Notes: a model not told the origin generated them from the sequence alone. 64,000 bases of DNA from Roseomonas indoligenes (GCF_017813365.1 NZ_JAGIZA010000016.1:58418-122417); one strand, 5' to 3'. Shown: positions 33,219 to 42,703, numbered from the stretch's first letter. Translations and numbers: made by a program.

Positions 33219-34001
33219 ATGAGGGCGGCGGTGCTCGCCGCCCCGCTCCTTGCCGCCGCCCTTCTCGCCGGCCCCGCGCAGGCCCAGCGCGATGGGCAGG
33301 CCGGCCCGCCGCCCCAGGCCGGGCCCGCGCTCGCGGCGGAACTCGCCCAGCCCCGCATCGCCGTGGACACCGCCTTCACCGGCGCCGACCTGCTGGTCTT
33401 CGGCGCCACGGACCGGCTGCTCGGGCCGGCGGGTGACAATGTGGTGGTGCTCGGCCTCGGCGAGCCGCGGGACGTGGTGGTGCGGCGGCGGGTGCGGCGG
33501 CTGGGGATCTGGGTCAACGGCCCCTCCGCCCGCTTCCGGGAGGTGCCGAACTACTACGCCCTGGCCGCCACCGCCCCGGTGGCCGGGCTGCTGGACGAGC
33601 CCGCGCGGCGGGAGCGGCGGCTGGGGCTGGACGTGCTGACCGCCCGCCTGCCCGGCCCGCGCGACACGGAGTTCCGCCAGGCGCTGATCGACCTCAAGCG
33701 CAGCGCCGACCAGTGGAACGAGGAGGAAGCGCCGGTGGAGGTCTCCGGCGGGCGGCTGTTCCACGCGCGCCTTCCCCTGCCCTCCACCATCGCCACGGGG
33801 GACTACGTGGTGCAGGTGATGCTGGTGCGGGCCAACCGGATCATCGCGCGGCAGGAGCTCTCCTTCCGGGTGGACCGGGTGGGGGCCACGGCGCGGATCG
33901 CCAACTTCTCCCGCGGGGAGCCCTTCCTCTATGGCCTGGCCTGCGTTGCCCTGGCCGCTTTGGCGGGGTGGCTGGGCAGTGTGGTATTCCGCCGGGGCTA
34001 G
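33219..34001 (+). CDS. TIGR02186-family membrane-anchored protein
   Basis: A 260-residue protein with a signal peptide (MRAAVLAAPLLAAALLAGPAQA), a periplasmic beta-rich region (about 45-230) and one C-terminal transmembrane helix (LYGLACVALAALAGWLGSVV). Segments FTGADLLVFGATD, NVVVLGLGEP and IWVNGPSARFREVPNYYALA are those of TIGR02186 proteins encoded beside TauE-like permeases. A GTG at 33189 overlapping the permease stop is an alternative start, but the ATG at 33219 has GAGAGGGAG upstream. It is probably an accessory partner of the permease. Function is not established. Confidence 0.8.
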   Translation: MRAAVLAAPLLAAALLAGPAQAQRDGQAGPPPQAGPALAAELAQPRIAVDTAFTGADLLVFGATDRLLGPAGDNVVVLGLGEPRDVVVRRRVRRLGIWVNGPSARFREVPNYYALAATAPVAGLLDEPARRERRLGLDVLTARLPGPRDTEFRQALIDLKRSADQWNEEEAPVEVSGGRLFHARLPLPSTIATGDYVVQVMLVRANRIIARQELSFRVDRVGATARIANFSRGEPFLYGLACVALAALAGWLGSVVFRRG

Positions 34002-34020
34002 GAACCGAGGGAGGTTTTTC

Positions 34021-34485
34021 ATGCCGCAGGACCGCGTCTTCCTCGTCGTGGTGGATGACAGCCCGGAGCGGGCGGTGGCGCTCCGCTACGCCTGCCTGCG
34101 CGCGCGCAAGTCCGGCGGGCGCGTGGCACTGCTGCGGGTGACGGAGCCGCCGGAGCTGCAGGAATGGGCGGGGGTGGGCGCCCTGATGCAGGAGGAGCGG
34201 CGGCAGGAAGCCGAGCAGCTCCTCGCCGCCCTCGCCGCCCAGGTGCAGGAGATCACGGGCGGGCTGCCCCTGCTGCTGATCCGGGAGGGCGATGCGGTGG
34301 AGGAGGTCCTGGGCGTGCTGCAGGAGGACCCTCGCATCTCCATCCTCGTGCTGGCCACCGCGACGGAGGGCGGGCCGGGCCCCCTGGTGACGGCACTGAC
34401 CGGCCGCCACGCCGGCGGGCTGCGCTGCCCGATGACGATCGTGCCTGGCGGGCTGGCCGATGCGGAGCTGGACCGGGTGACCTGA
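34021..34485 (+). CDS. Universal stress protein (UspA-like)
   Basis: A 154-residue single UspA domain: VFLVVVDDSPERAVALRYAC opens the alpha/beta fold (about 6-25), and LREGD-VEEVL-like and ILVLATATEGGPGPLVTALTG segments follow (the latter about 112-132). The G-x2-G-x9-G ATP-binding pattern is not clearly conserved, so nucleotide binding is uncertain. Start chosen by GGGAGG 7 bases upstream. It lies 19 bases after the TIGR02186 gene and so is probably in the same transcript. Confidence 0.85.
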   Translation: MPQDRVFLVVVDDSPERAVALRYACLRARKSGGRVALLRVTEPPELQEWAGVGALMQEERRQEAEQLLAALAAQVQEITGGLPLLLIREGDAVEEVLGVLQEDPRISILVLATATEGGPGPLVTALTGRHAGGLRCPMTIVPGGLADAELDRVT

Positions 34486-34617
34486 AGCGGGGACCGGAAG
34501 GGCCGGCCCTGCCGCCGCCGCGCCCCACCCCTGCACGAGGCCCTGTTGCACCCCGGGCCGCCCTGCCCCACATCCCCGGAAAGACGGCGGCAGGCCCGCC
34601 GGAGAGGGAATTCCCGC

Positions 34618-35181
34618 ATGTTCATCGAGACCGAGGCGACCCCGAACCCCGCCACCCTGAAGTTTCTCCCCGGCGAGGACGTGATGGGCGGGCGCGGCAC
34701 CGCCGACTTCACGGGCGCCGAGACCGCCTCCCGCTCCCCCCTCGCCGCCCGGCTCTTCGAGCTGGAGGGCGTGGCGCGGATCTTCCTGGGCGCGGATTTC
34801 GTCACCGTCACCAAGACGAACGAGGCCGACTGGGCGACCCTGCGCCCACAGGTCCTTGGCGCCGTGATGGAGCACTTCATGGCCGGCCGCCCGGTGATGG
34901 CGGGCGACGAGGCCGAGGAGATGGCGGAGGATACCGACCCCGCGGATGCCGAGGTGGTGGCCCAGATCAAGGAGCTGCTGGACACCCGCGTGCGCCCGGC
35001 GGTGGCCGGCGATGGCGGCGATATCGTGTTCCGCGGCTTCCGCGACGGCATCGTGCGGCTGCACATGCAGGGCGCCTGCTCCGGCTGCCCCTCCTCCCGA
35101 GCGACGCTGAAGCACGGGGTGGAGAACATGCTGCGCCACTACGTGCCCGAGGTGGTGGCGGTGGAGCAGGTCGAGGCCTGA
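34618..35181 (+). CDS. NifU-type iron-sulfur scaffold (Nfu)
   Basis: A 187-residue protein with both Nfu domains: the N-terminal MFIETEATPNPATLKFLPG module (about residues 1-85) and a C-terminal NifU domain (about 110-180) with IKELLDTRVRPAVAGDGGDI and the cluster-binding CSGCPSS. It assembles or delivers 4Fe-4S clusters to client enzymes in the cytosol. The C-P lyase and other iron-sulfur enzymes could be clients, but nothing links them directly. A hairpin follows its stop. Confidence 0.93.
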   Translation: MFIETEATPNPATLKFLPGEDVMGGRGTADFTGAETASRSPLAARLFELEGVARIFLGADFVTVTKTNEADWATLRPQVLGAVMEHFMAGRPVMAGDEAEEMAEDTDPADAEVVAQIKELLDTRVRPAVAGDGGDIVFRGFRDGIVRLHMQGACSGCPSSRATLKHGVENMLRHYVPEVVAVEQVEA

Positions 35182-35193
35182 TCCTCGGTTCTG

Positions 35194-35232
35194 CAGGGGG
35201 AGTTCCAGGAGAAGGATCCCTTGCTCCCCCTG
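35194..35232. terminator. Hairpin after the nfu gene, related to the repeat family
   Basis: CAGGGGGAG (35194-35202) pairs perfectly with CTCCCCCTG (35224-35232) across a 21-base loop, followed by GGGGCCACGAGCGCCCCC. The same GGGGCCAC tail follows the hairpin at 37870, so this is probably a shortened relative of element A acting as a terminator. Confidence 0.45.
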
Positions 35233-35340
35233 GGGCCACGAGCGCCCCCCTCAATTCACAACGGGTATGACGGCAATCCCCGGCGGGGATTGGCCGCCTC
35301 CCCCGGGCGGGCCCATCATGACCGGCAAGGAGACCCCCCC

Positions 35341-35955
35341 ATGCCCGATACCCATGTGACCACCCCCGGCACCCGCCTGGACGATGCGGCGCTGGACCGC
35401 CTGTTCCGCACATCCCGCACCGCCAATGCCTGGCAGGACCGGCCGGTGACGGACGAGACGCTTCGCGAGCTCTACGGCCTGGTCGCCCTCGGCCCCACCA
35501 GCGCCAACCAGTCCCCCGGCCGCTTTGTCTTCGTCCGCAGCCCGGAAGGGAAGGAGAAGCTTCTTCCCACCGTTTCCGCGGGGAATCAGGACAAGACGCG
35601 GACCGCCCCGGTGACCGTGATCGTCGCCTTCGACCCGCAGTTCTACGAGCACCTGCCCCGGCTCTTCCCGCACGCCGATGCCCGTTCCTGGTTCACGGGG
35701 AATGCGGCCTTTGCGGAGCGCAGCGCCTTCATGAACTCCACCATGCAGGCCGCCTACCTCATTCTCGGCGCCCGTGCGCTGGGGCTGGATACCGGGCCGA
35801 TGGCCGGGTTCGACTCCAAGAAGGTGGACGAGCTCTTCCTCGGCGAGAGCGGGTGGAAGTCCACCATGCTCATCAATCTGGGCTACGGCGATCATTCCAA
35901 GACCTTCGGCCGCCTGCCTCGCCTGGGCTTCGACGAGGCCGCGGCGCTGGCCTGA
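35341..35955 (+). CDS. RutE-like malonic semialdehyde reductase / nitroreductase
   Basis: A 204-residue flavin-binding nitroreductase. The RutE/HadB-type features are [19 protein letters not shown] (about residues 26-44), [34 protein letters not shown] and the [20 protein letters not shown] segment. Enzymes of this branch reduce malonic semialdehyde or act on small aldehydes and nitro compounds. No other rut genes are present. It stands alone between the nfu hairpin and the 193-base gap before hisF. Confidence 0.85.
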   Translation: MPDTHVTTPGTRLDDAALDRLFRTSRTANAWQDRPVTDETLRELYGLVALGPTSANQSPGRFVFVRSPEGKEKLLPTVSAGNQDKTRTAPVTVIVAFDPQFYEHLPRLFPHADARSWFTGNAAFAERSAFMNSTMQAAYLILGARALGLDTGPMAGFDSKKVDELFLGESGWKSTMLINLGYGDHSKTFGRLPRLGFDEAAALA

Positions 35956-36030
35956 AAGGGTTCGGGAGGCCCTGTGCCTCCCACCCGCACGACGACCGCA
36001 GTCCAGAAAAAGAAGAGGTGCCCGCAGGTG

Positions 36031-36056
36031 GGGAAAGGAAGATTTCCTTCTTCTCT
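36031..36056. repeat. Weak hairpin resembling element A
   Basis: GGGGAAAGGAAGATTTCCTT with a following CTTCTCTGCC has the purine/pyrimidine look of the element A stem but pairs only over about six bases. It lies between the RutE-like gene and hisF and is best treated as a decayed relative. Confidence 0.3.
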
Positions 36057-36148
36057 GCCTCTTGGCCACAACCCCGGAGCCTCCTCGGTGCTTGACCCGT
36101 CCGGATGACCGGGGCATTCGGCCCCTGTCATCGTCAGGACGTTTCGCC

Positions 36149-36928
36149 ATGCTGGCGCTCCGCGTGATTCCCTGCCTGGACGTGAAGGACGGGCGCGTCG
36201 TGAAGGGGGTGAACTTCGTCTCCCTCCGCGACGCCGGCGACCCGGTGGAGCAGGCCCGCGCCTATGACCGCGAAGGGGCGGACGAGGTCACCTTCCTCGA
36301 CATCGGCGCCACGCACGAGAATCGCGGGACCATGCTGGATGTTGTTTCCCGCACGGCCGCGGAGGTGTTCATTCCCCTGACCGTCGGCGGCGGCGTCCGC
36401 AGCGTCGAGGACATGCGCGCGCTGCTGCTGGCCGGCGCCGACAAGGTGTCCGTCAACTCCGCCGCCCTTTCAGACCCCGATCTCGTGCGGCGCGGGGCGG
36501 AGGCCTTCGGCAGCCAGGCGATCGTGGTGGCGGTGGATGCCCGCCGCGTGGCGCCCGGCCGGTGGGAGATCTTCACCCATGGCGGAAGGCGGGAGACGGG
36601 GGTGGACGCGGTGGACTGGGCGCGGCGGGTGGAAAGCCTGGGCGCGGGGGAGATCCTGCTGACCTCCATGGACCGGGACGGCACCGGCGAGGGCTTCGAC
36701 CTCGACCTGCTCCGCGCCGTGCGCGCCGCCGTACGGCTGCCGCTCGTCGCTTCTGGCGGCGTGGGCCAGCTCGATCATTTCGTGCAAGGTGCGGCGGCCG
36801 GGGCCACGGGCCTCTTGGCCGCCAGCGTGTTCCATTACGGGCAGTTCCGGATCGCGGAGGCGAAGGCGGCGCTGGCGGCGGGCGGCTGGCCCATCCGCCC
36901 GGTGCCGGAGGCAAGGGAGGCGGCCTGA
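36149..36928 (+). CDS. hisF: Imidazole glycerol phosphate synthase cyclase subunit HisF
   Basis: The 259-residue TIM-barrel subunit that forms the imidazole ring of histidine. The two catalytic aspartates are seen in [11 protein letters not shown] (Asp11 region) and [12 protein letters not shown] (Asp130 region), with the phosphate-binding [10 protein letters not shown] and SGGVGQLDH. The ATG at 36149 gives the expected [11 protein letters not shown]. The stop shares bases with hisE (TGATG). hisH and hisA are not nearby, so only the distal part of the usual his operon is here. Confidence 0.97.
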   Translation: MLALRVIPCLDVKDGRVVKGVNFVSLRDAGDPVEQARAYDREGADEVTFLDIGATHENRGTMLDVVSRTAAEVFIPLTVGGGVRSVEDMRALLLAGADKVSVNSAALSDPDLVRRGAEAFGSQAIVVAVDARRVAPGRWEIFTHGGRRETGVDAVDWARRVESLGAGEILLTSMDRDGTGEGFDLDLLRAVRAAVRLPLVASGGVGQLDHFVQGAAAGATGLLAASVFHYGQFRIAEAKAALAAGGWPIRPVPEAREAA

Positions 36929-37611
36929 TGGCGAAGCGAGCAGGGAAGGCCGCGAGAGAGGACGCACCGCGCAAGAAGGCCGCGCCCCGGACGGGGGCGC
37001 AGGCAAAGAAGGCGGCCTCCGATGCACCGGTTAAGAATAGTGCGGGCAAGAATGCCACGGGCAAGAAGGGGCCGAAGCTGAAGCCCGCCAAGTGGAAGGA
37101 GCGGGCGCGTGCCCCGAAGGCCCTGCCCGTGCCGCAGGACCTGGCGGATGCCCCCATCGCGGCCGATACGCGCCCGCCTAAGCGCGTGCGCCGCGCCGAG
37201 GCGCGCCACCTCGCGCCGCTGGACCCCGGCATGGGCCTGCCCGAGGCGGCGGTGCTGGACCGGCTGTGGGATACGGTGGAGGAGCGTCGGCTCTCCGGCG
37301 ACACCACCATCTCCCACTCCGCCCGGCTCCTGGCCCGCGGGACGGCGAAGGTGGCCCAGAAGCTCGGCGAGGAGGCGGTGGAGGCCGTGATCGAGGCCAT
37401 GGCCGGCAACCGCCGCGCCCTGATCGGCGAGAGCGCGGACCTGCTCTACCACCTTATTGTCACCTGGGTGGATGCCGGCATCCGGCCGGAGGACGTCTGG
37501 GCGGAACTGGTGCGGCGCGAGGGAATCAGCGGCATCGCCGAGAAGGCCGCGCGCCAGAACCTCTCCTCTGCCGGGGTCGTGAAGGCCGGGGAAACGACGA
37601 AACTGCCCTGA
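36928..37611 (+). CDS. hisE: Phosphoribosyl-ATP pyrophosphatase HisE with Lys/Ala-rich N-terminal extension
   Basis: A 227-residue protein. The C-terminal half (about residues 108-220) is a normal HisE domain: [34 protein letters not shown] with the acidic metal site, [13 protein letters not shown] and [10 protein letters not shown]. In front is an extension of about 100 residues, very rich in lysine and alanine ([20 protein letters not shown] and similar) and then basic/proline linker. HisE is normally near 105-110 residues. The extension looks disordered and nucleic-acid-like. The start is fixed by the overlap with the hisF stop, and no later good start precedes the domain with a ribosome-binding site that I can see. 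Confidence 0.9.
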   Translation: MAKRAGKAAREDAPRKKAAPRTGAQAKKAASDAPVKNSAGKNATGKKGPKLKPAKWKERARAPKALPVPQDLADAPIAADTRPPKRVRRAEARHLAPLDPGMGLPEAAVLDRLWDTVEERRLSGDTTISHSARLLARGTAKVAQKLGEEAVEAVIEAMAGNRRALIGESADLLYHLIVTWVDAGIRPEDVWAELVRREGISGIAEKAARQNLSSAGVVKAGETTKLP

Positions 37612-37622
37612 GGGGCGGGCGG

Positions 37623-37870
37623 CCCCCGGGGGGTGCTGCCCCCTGGCCCCCCCGCCGGGAACCTCGACGGGGGTCCCCAGAGCCCGGCGTTCGGGCTGCC
37701 ACGGATACCCTGCTCGAAGGGGATACCGGAGAACTGATCCGCCCGGGCCACCATGTCCGTCGCCTGCGGGCATCGACCTCAGGCGCACCGCCCGACGAGC
37801 ATCCCGCGGCAGCCCCCCGAAAGAAGATGAGAGGGGATCCAAGGGGAGAGAATTCCTTCTCTCCCCTTGG
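37623..37870 (+). repeat. Dispersed B+A composite repeat (diverged copy)
   Basis: Bases 37623-37704 align with element B at 43952-44021: both have GGGGG...CCCCCTGG, a CCCCCGCC stretch and a CGGGCTGCC-CGG end. A middle part with GAACTGATCCG and GCATCGACC follows that resembles 44022-44062. The element A hairpin is CCAAGGGGAGAGAA (37839-37852) / TTCTCTCCCCTTGG (37857-37870) around TTCC. It begins 12 bases after the hisE stop and fills most of the 361-base gap before the glutamate dehydrogenase gene, in which I see no gene. Confidence 0.6.
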
Positions 37871-37972
37871 GGCCACCCGGACCGCCCCCGTTCCATTCCC
37901 AGCCTTATGTCATCGCCCCGCGCTTGCGCCCGGTGCCGCCTCCCCTGATCTTCCGCCGCAGAGGAGAACGCC

Positions 37973-40900
37973 ATGCCGGACGACCTGACGCCCGCCCCCG
38001 CCGGGGCGGAGGGGATGCGGAGCGCGCTGCTGGCCGAGGCCGGATCGGCGCTGACGCGGCTGGCGCCGGCGCTTCCGCCGGCCGCCGGGGACCTGCTGCG
38101 CGGGCTGGGGGCCGCCCTGCCGCTGGAGGAACTGGCGGGGATGGCGCCGGAGGGGCTGGCATCCTGGGCGGCCTCGCTCTTCGGCGTGGCGGCGGCCCGG
38201 CGGCCGGGCGAGGTGGCGCTGCGGCTGACACCGCCGGCGGGCGGCCCCGGCGGTGGGAGCGGCGCCGGGGCGGTGGCGGAGATCGCGACCGAGGACATGC
38301 CCTTCCTCGTGGACAGCGTGCTGGCGGCCATTTCCCTGTCCGGGCGGAGCGTGCGGCGGCTGCTGCACCCGATCCTGGCGGTGCGGCGCGCGCCGGATGG
38401 CGGAGTGGTCTCGATCGGGCCGGCCGTGCCCGGGGGCCCCAATGAGAGCGTGATGCGGATCGAGATCGCACCGCATGGCAGCGGGCGCGGCGCGCCGGCG
38501 GACTGGCCGGCGGTGGAGGCGGCGCTGCGGCAGGCCCTGGCCGAGGTGCGGCAGGCCGTGGGCGACTTCGGACCGATGCTGGAACGGCTGCGCGCGGCGG
38601 AGACCGAGGTGGCCGGGGCGCCGGAGGGGGCGGAGGCGGCCGCCTTCCTGCGCTGGCTGGCGGAGGACAACTTCGTCCTGCTCGGGCATCGGCTGCTGCG
38701 GATCCCGGCCGATGGCGGCGGCATCTCGGCCGAGGAAGGGCTGGGGTTGCTGCGCGACCCGGCCGTGGTTCCCTTCGACGCGCTCCGGAACCTCTCCGCG
38801 GTGCCGGCGGCGGTGCGGCACTCCCTGACCGAGACGGCGGCGCTGACGGTCGCCAAGGGCAACCTGCGCATGCGCGTGCACCGGCCCAGCCACGCGGACG
38901 TGGTGGCCACGCGCATCCTGGCGCCGGACGGAAGCGTGGCGGGGATCCGGCTCTTCATGGGGCTTTTCGCGGCCACGGCTTATAACCGGAACCCGCGCGG
39001 GATTCCCTGGCTGAAGTCCAAGGTGGCGCGCATCCTCGCGGCCTCCGGCGCCGCGCCGGAGAGCCATGACGCGCGGGCCTTCCAGTCCATCCTGGACACC
39101 TGGCCGCGCGACGAGCTGTTCCAGGCGACCGAGGCGGAGATCCTGGCGCGCGCGCGCCGGGCGCTGGACCTGACGATTCGTCCCCGCCCCGCGCTGGTGG
39201 TGCGGCGGGACAGCTTCGGCCGCTACGTCTCCGCCATCGCCTGGTTCCCGCGCGAGGTCTTCGACACGCGGCTGCGGGAGAGGGTGGCGCGGCTGCTGGC
39301 CGCGGCCTTCGGCGGACGGCTCTCCGCCTTCTATATTGCCATCTCCGACACGCCGCTGGCGCGGGTGCACTACGTGATCGGCACCGATCCCGGCGCCCCG
39401 GTCGAGGTGGACGTGGCGGCGCTGGAGGCGGCGGTGGTGCAGGCCGCGCGCGGCTTCCCCGAAGCCCTGGCGGGCGCGCTGGCCGAGGCCTCGGGCGAGG
39501 CGGAGGGGGCACGGCTGGCCGCGCGCTGGGCGGAGGCCTTCCCCGCCGCCTATGCCGAGGCGATGACGCCGGCCCAGGCGGTGGCGGATTTGCGGCTGGC
39601 CGAGGCGGCGCTGACGGCGGGGCGGCCGGTGGCGGACGTCTCGCACATCCCCGGCGAGGGGCCGCGCCGGCTGATGCTGCGGCTGGCGAATCCGGGCGGG
39701 CCGCTGCCGCTGGCCGATGCGCTGCCGCTCTTCGAGAGCCTCGACCTGCGCGCGATTGAGGAGCAGCCCTGGCGGCTCGCGCCCGCGGGCGGCGCGCCCG
39801 TGGTGCTGCACCTCTTCGCGCTGGAGGCGGGGATGGAGGCGCCAGGGGTCGTTATCGAGGACCGGTTCGACGAGCTGCTGGGCGCCCTCTCCGCCCTGCT
39901 GGAGGGGCGGGCGGAGGCGGATGGCTTCAACCGGCTGGTCCTGCGCGCCGGGCTGGAGTGGCGCGAGGCCTGGCTGATCCGGGCCCTATTCCGCTGGTGC
40001 AAGCAGGTGGGCTTCGCCTTCCCGCAGCCGGCGGTGGAGGCAGCGCTGGCCGCGAACCCGGAGGCCGCGCGGCTGCTGGTGGCGCTGTTCCGCGCGCGCC
40101 TGGACCCGGAGGCGGCGAGCCAGGAGGCGGAATCGCAGGCGAAGGCCGCGTGGACGGTGCTGATGGAAGGCGTGGCAGACCCGGATGCGGACCGCATCCT
40201 CTCGCGCCTGCGCACGGCGCTGGATGCGGTGGTGCGCACCAACTACTTCCAGGGCAAGGACTACCTCTGCATCAAGATCGAGAGCGCGCGGGCGGGCGAG
40301 ATGCCCGATCCCCGGCCCTGGCGGGAGATCTTCGTCTCCGCCATGCACATGGAGGGCTGCCACCTGCGGGCGGGCCCGGTGGCGCGCGGCGGCATCCGCT
40401 GGTCCGACCGGCGCGAGGATTTCCGCACGGAGATCCTGGGGCTGATGAAGGCGCAGCGGCTGAAGAACGTCATCATCGTGCCCACCGGCGCGAAGGGCGG
40501 CTTCATCCTGAAGGGCACCGTGCCGCCGCCGAGCGAGCGCGAGGCCTTCATGGCGGCGGGCGTGGCCGCCTACAAAACCCTGATCCGCGCCATGCTGGAC
40601 GTGACGGACAACCTCGGCGCCGATGGCGGCATCATCCCGCCGGACCGCGTGGTGCGGCTGGACGGGGACGATCCCTACATCGTGGCGGCGGCGGACAAGG
40701 GCACGGCCACCTTCTCCGACATCGCGAACGCACTCTCGATCGAGTACGGCTTCTGGCTTGGCGACGCCTACGCCTCCGGTGGCTCGGCCGGCTACGACCA
40801 CAAAGAGATGGGCATCACCGCCCGCGGCGCCTGGGTGATGGTGGCCCGCCACTTCGCGGAGATGGGACGCGACATCCAGGCGGAGCCCTTCACCTGTGTG

Positions 40901-42703
40901 GGCGTGGGCGACATGTCCGGCGACGTGTTCGGGAACGGGCTGCTGATCTCCCGCAAGACCAGGCTGCTGGCGGCCTTCGACCACCGGCATATCTTCATCG
41001 ACCCCGATCCCGACATGGAGGCGTCCTTCAACGAGCGCGAGCGGCTGTTCAGGCTGCCGCGCTCCTCCTGGGACGACTACGACAAGGGGCTGATCAGCGC
41101 GGGCGGCGGCGTCTTCCCGCGCAATGCCCGGACCATCCCGCTCTCGCCCGAGGCGCAGGCGCTGCTGGGGATCGAGGCGGAGCGCGCGGAGCCGGCGGCC
41201 GTCATGCGCGCCATCCTGAAGGCGGATGTGGACCTGCTCTACTTCGGCGGCATCGGCACCTATGTGAAGGCGGCCACGGAGAGCCAGGCGGAGGCGGGCG
41301 ACCGCGCCAACGACGCGTTGCGCGTGGACGGGCGGGAGATCCGTGCGAAGGTGATCGGCGAGGGCGCGAACCTCGCGGTCACGCAGGCCGGACGCATCGA
41401 GGCGGCCCGTCTCGGGAACAGCGGCCATGGCGTCGCGATCGACACGGACGCGCTGGACAACTCCGCGGGCGTAAGCACCTCCGACCACGAGGTGAACATC
41501 AAGATCCTGCTGGCCGCGGCCGAGCGCAACGGCGCGCTGACCCGGCCGCAGCGCGACGCGCTGCTGGAATCCATGACGGACGAGGTGGCCGCCCTGGTCC
41601 TGGCGGACAACGCCGCGCAGTTCGCCGCCCTCTCCCTGGAAGGGGCGGCAGGGACGGAGGCGCTGCCGGCACAGGCGGCGTTGATGACCCGGCTGGAGGC
41701 GGAAGGCCTGCTGGACCGCGCCGTGCTCGGCCTGCCCTCGGCCGCGCAGATGGCGGAGCGGATCGGCTCCGGCGACGCGCTGACGCGGCCGGAGATCGCG
41801 GCGCTGCTACCCGTGGCGAAGCTGTGGCTGACCGACGCGATCGAGGACGGGACGCTCGCCGACGACCCGGCTTTCCTGCCCCTGCTCCGGGCCTACTTCC
41901 CCCATGCCCTGCAGGAGCGCTTCCCCGACCTGATCGAGGGGCACCGGCTGCGCCGGAACCTTGTTGCCACCATGCTGGCGAATGCGGCGGCGAACCGGCT
42001 GGGGCCGGCCGGCCTCTCGCGCCTTGCGGAGGGCGATCCGGCGGCGGTGGCCCGGGCGGCCTGGCTGGCGGACCGGCTCCTCGGGATCGGGGCCGCGGCC
42101 GACGCGCTGGACGCGGCCGCCCCCGAGGCGCGGCGCACGGCCCTGCCGGTGCTGCGCCGCCTGCACGAGGACGCCGCGCGCGCGCTGCTGGACGACACCG
42201 CCCCCTTGGCGGAGGCGGAGGCGCGGTTGCGGCCGGGCATCATGGCCCTGATCGAGGCCGTGCCCGTGCCGGAAGGGACGGGCTTGCCGGAGGCGGCGGC
42301 GCGGCTGGTCGCGGGGGCCGGCTCGCTCTCAGCCGCCATCGGCATCGTGCGGCTGGCCGAGGCGGCGGGCGTGGCCCCGTCCGACGCGGCCGGGGCCTGG
42401 GACGCCGCGGGGCGCGACTTCGGGCTGGAGGCCCTGCGCGCCGCCGCCCGCGCGGCCCCTGCCCCTGGCGCCTTCGGCCCGCGCGCCCGCGCGGCGCTTC
42501 TGGAGGACCTGGGCGCCTTGCAGATGCGCCTGGCCCGGACCACGCTTTCCGGCGCGGCACCGAAGCCGCCGGAGGCGGTCCTGCGCATGGTGCGGGAGGC
42601 GGCCGGTTCCGGCGAGCTGGCGGCCGTTTCCGTCGCGCTCCGCACCCTTTCCATGGCAACCCATTCCGGGGCACCGCAGCCCGGGCTCACGGAGGCCGCT
42701 TGA
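37973..42703 (+). CDS. NAD-dependent glutamate dehydrogenase, large (GDH180-like) class
   Basis: A 1576-residue enzyme that deaminates glutamate to 2-oxoglutarate with NAD. The N-terminal 600-700 residues hold ACT-like regulatory modules (ATEDMPFLVDSVLAAISLSG near residue 103). The catalytic core begins near 740 with NYFQGKDYLCIKIES, then GGIRWSDRREDFRTEILGLM, the lysine motif IVPTGAKGGF and the dinucleotide-binding CVGVGDMSGDVFGNGLL. A long helical C-terminus follows. Length matches the family (about 1600). It supports amino acid catabolism and carbon entry to the TCA cycle. The stop overlaps the next gene's TTG start. Confidence 0.96.
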   Translation: MPDDLTPAPAGAEGMRSALLAEAGSALTRLAPALPPAAGDLLRGLGAALPLEELAGMAPEGLASWAASLFGVAAARRPGEVALRLTPPAGGPGGGSGAGAVAEIATEDMPFLVDSVLAAISLSGRSVRRLLHPILAVRRAPDGGVVSIGPAVPGGPNESVMRIEIAPHGSGRGAPADWPAVEAALRQALAEVRQAVGDFGPMLERLRAAETEVAGAPEGAEAAAFLRWLAEDNFVLLGHRLLRIPADGGGISAEEGLGLLRDPAVVPFDALRNLSAVPAAVRHSLTETAALTVAKGNLRMRVHRPSHADVVATRILAPDGSVAGIRLFMGLFAATAYNRNPRGIPWLKSKVARILAASGAAPESHDARAFQSILDTWPRDELFQATEAEILARARRALDLTIRPRPALVVRRDSFGRYVSAIAWFPREVFDTRLRERVARLLAAAFGGRLSAFYIAISDTPLARVHYVIGTDPGAPVEVDVAALEAAVVQAARGFPEALAGALAEASGEAEGARLAARWAEAFPAAYAEAMTPAQAVADLRLAEAALTAGRPVADVSHIPGEGPRRLMLRLANPGGPLPLADALPLFESLDLRAIEEQPWRLAPAGGAPVVLHLFALEAGMEAPGVVIEDRFDELLGALSALLEGRAEADGFNRLVLRAGLEWREAWLIRALFRWCKQVGFAFPQPAVEAALAANPEAARLLVALFRARLDPEAASQEAESQAKAAWTVLMEGVADPDADRILSRLRTALDAVVRTNYFQGKDYLCIKIESARAGEMPDPRPWREIFVSAMHMEGCHLRAGPVARGGIRWSDRREDFRTEILGLMKAQRLKNVIIVPTGAKGGFILKGTVPPPSEREAFMAAGVAAYKTLIRAMLDVTDNLGADGGIIPPDRVVRLDGDDPYIVAAADKGTATFSDIANALSIEYGFWLGDAYASGGSAGYDHKEMGITARGAWVMVARHFAEMGRDIQAEPFTCVGVGDMSGDVFGNGLLISRKTRLLAAFDHRHIFIDPDPDMEASFNERERLFRLPRSSWDDYDKGLISAGGGVFPRNARTIPLSPEAQALLGIEAERAEPAAVMRAILKADVDLLYFGGIGTYVKAATESQAEAGDRANDALRVDGREIRAKVIGEGANLAVTQAGRIEAARLGNSGHGVAIDTDALDNSAGVSTSDHEVNIKILLAAAERNGALTRPQRDALLESMTDEVAALVLADNAAQFAALSLEGAAGTEALPAQAALMTRLEAEGLLDRAVLGLPSAAQMAERIGSGDALTRPEIAALLPVAKLWLTDAIEDGTLADDPAFLPLLRAYFPHALQERFPDLIEGHRLRRNLVATMLANAAANRLGPAGLSRLAEGDPAAVARAAWLADRLLGIGAAADALDAAAPEARRTALPVLRRLHEDAARALLDDTAPLAEAEARLRPGIMALIEAVPVPEGTGLPEAAARLVAGAGSLSAAIGIVRLAEAAGVAPSDAAGAWDAAGRDFGLEALRAAARAAPAPGAFGPRARAALLEDLGALQMRLARTTLSGAAPKPPEAVLRMVREAAGSGELAAVSVALRTLSMATHSGAPQPGLTEAA

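Noticed and set aside
36835..38976. A 713-codon minus-strand frame through hisF/hisE and the dehydrogenase
   Set aside because: Antisense shadow of well-identified genes. It spans an intergenic repeat and has no recognisable motif.
39958..42699. The long in-frame sequence ahead of the UMF1-type MFS gene
   Set aside because: It is the +1 frame of the glutamate dehydrogenase gene. The transporter begins at the TTG at 42700, where its family N-terminus starts.
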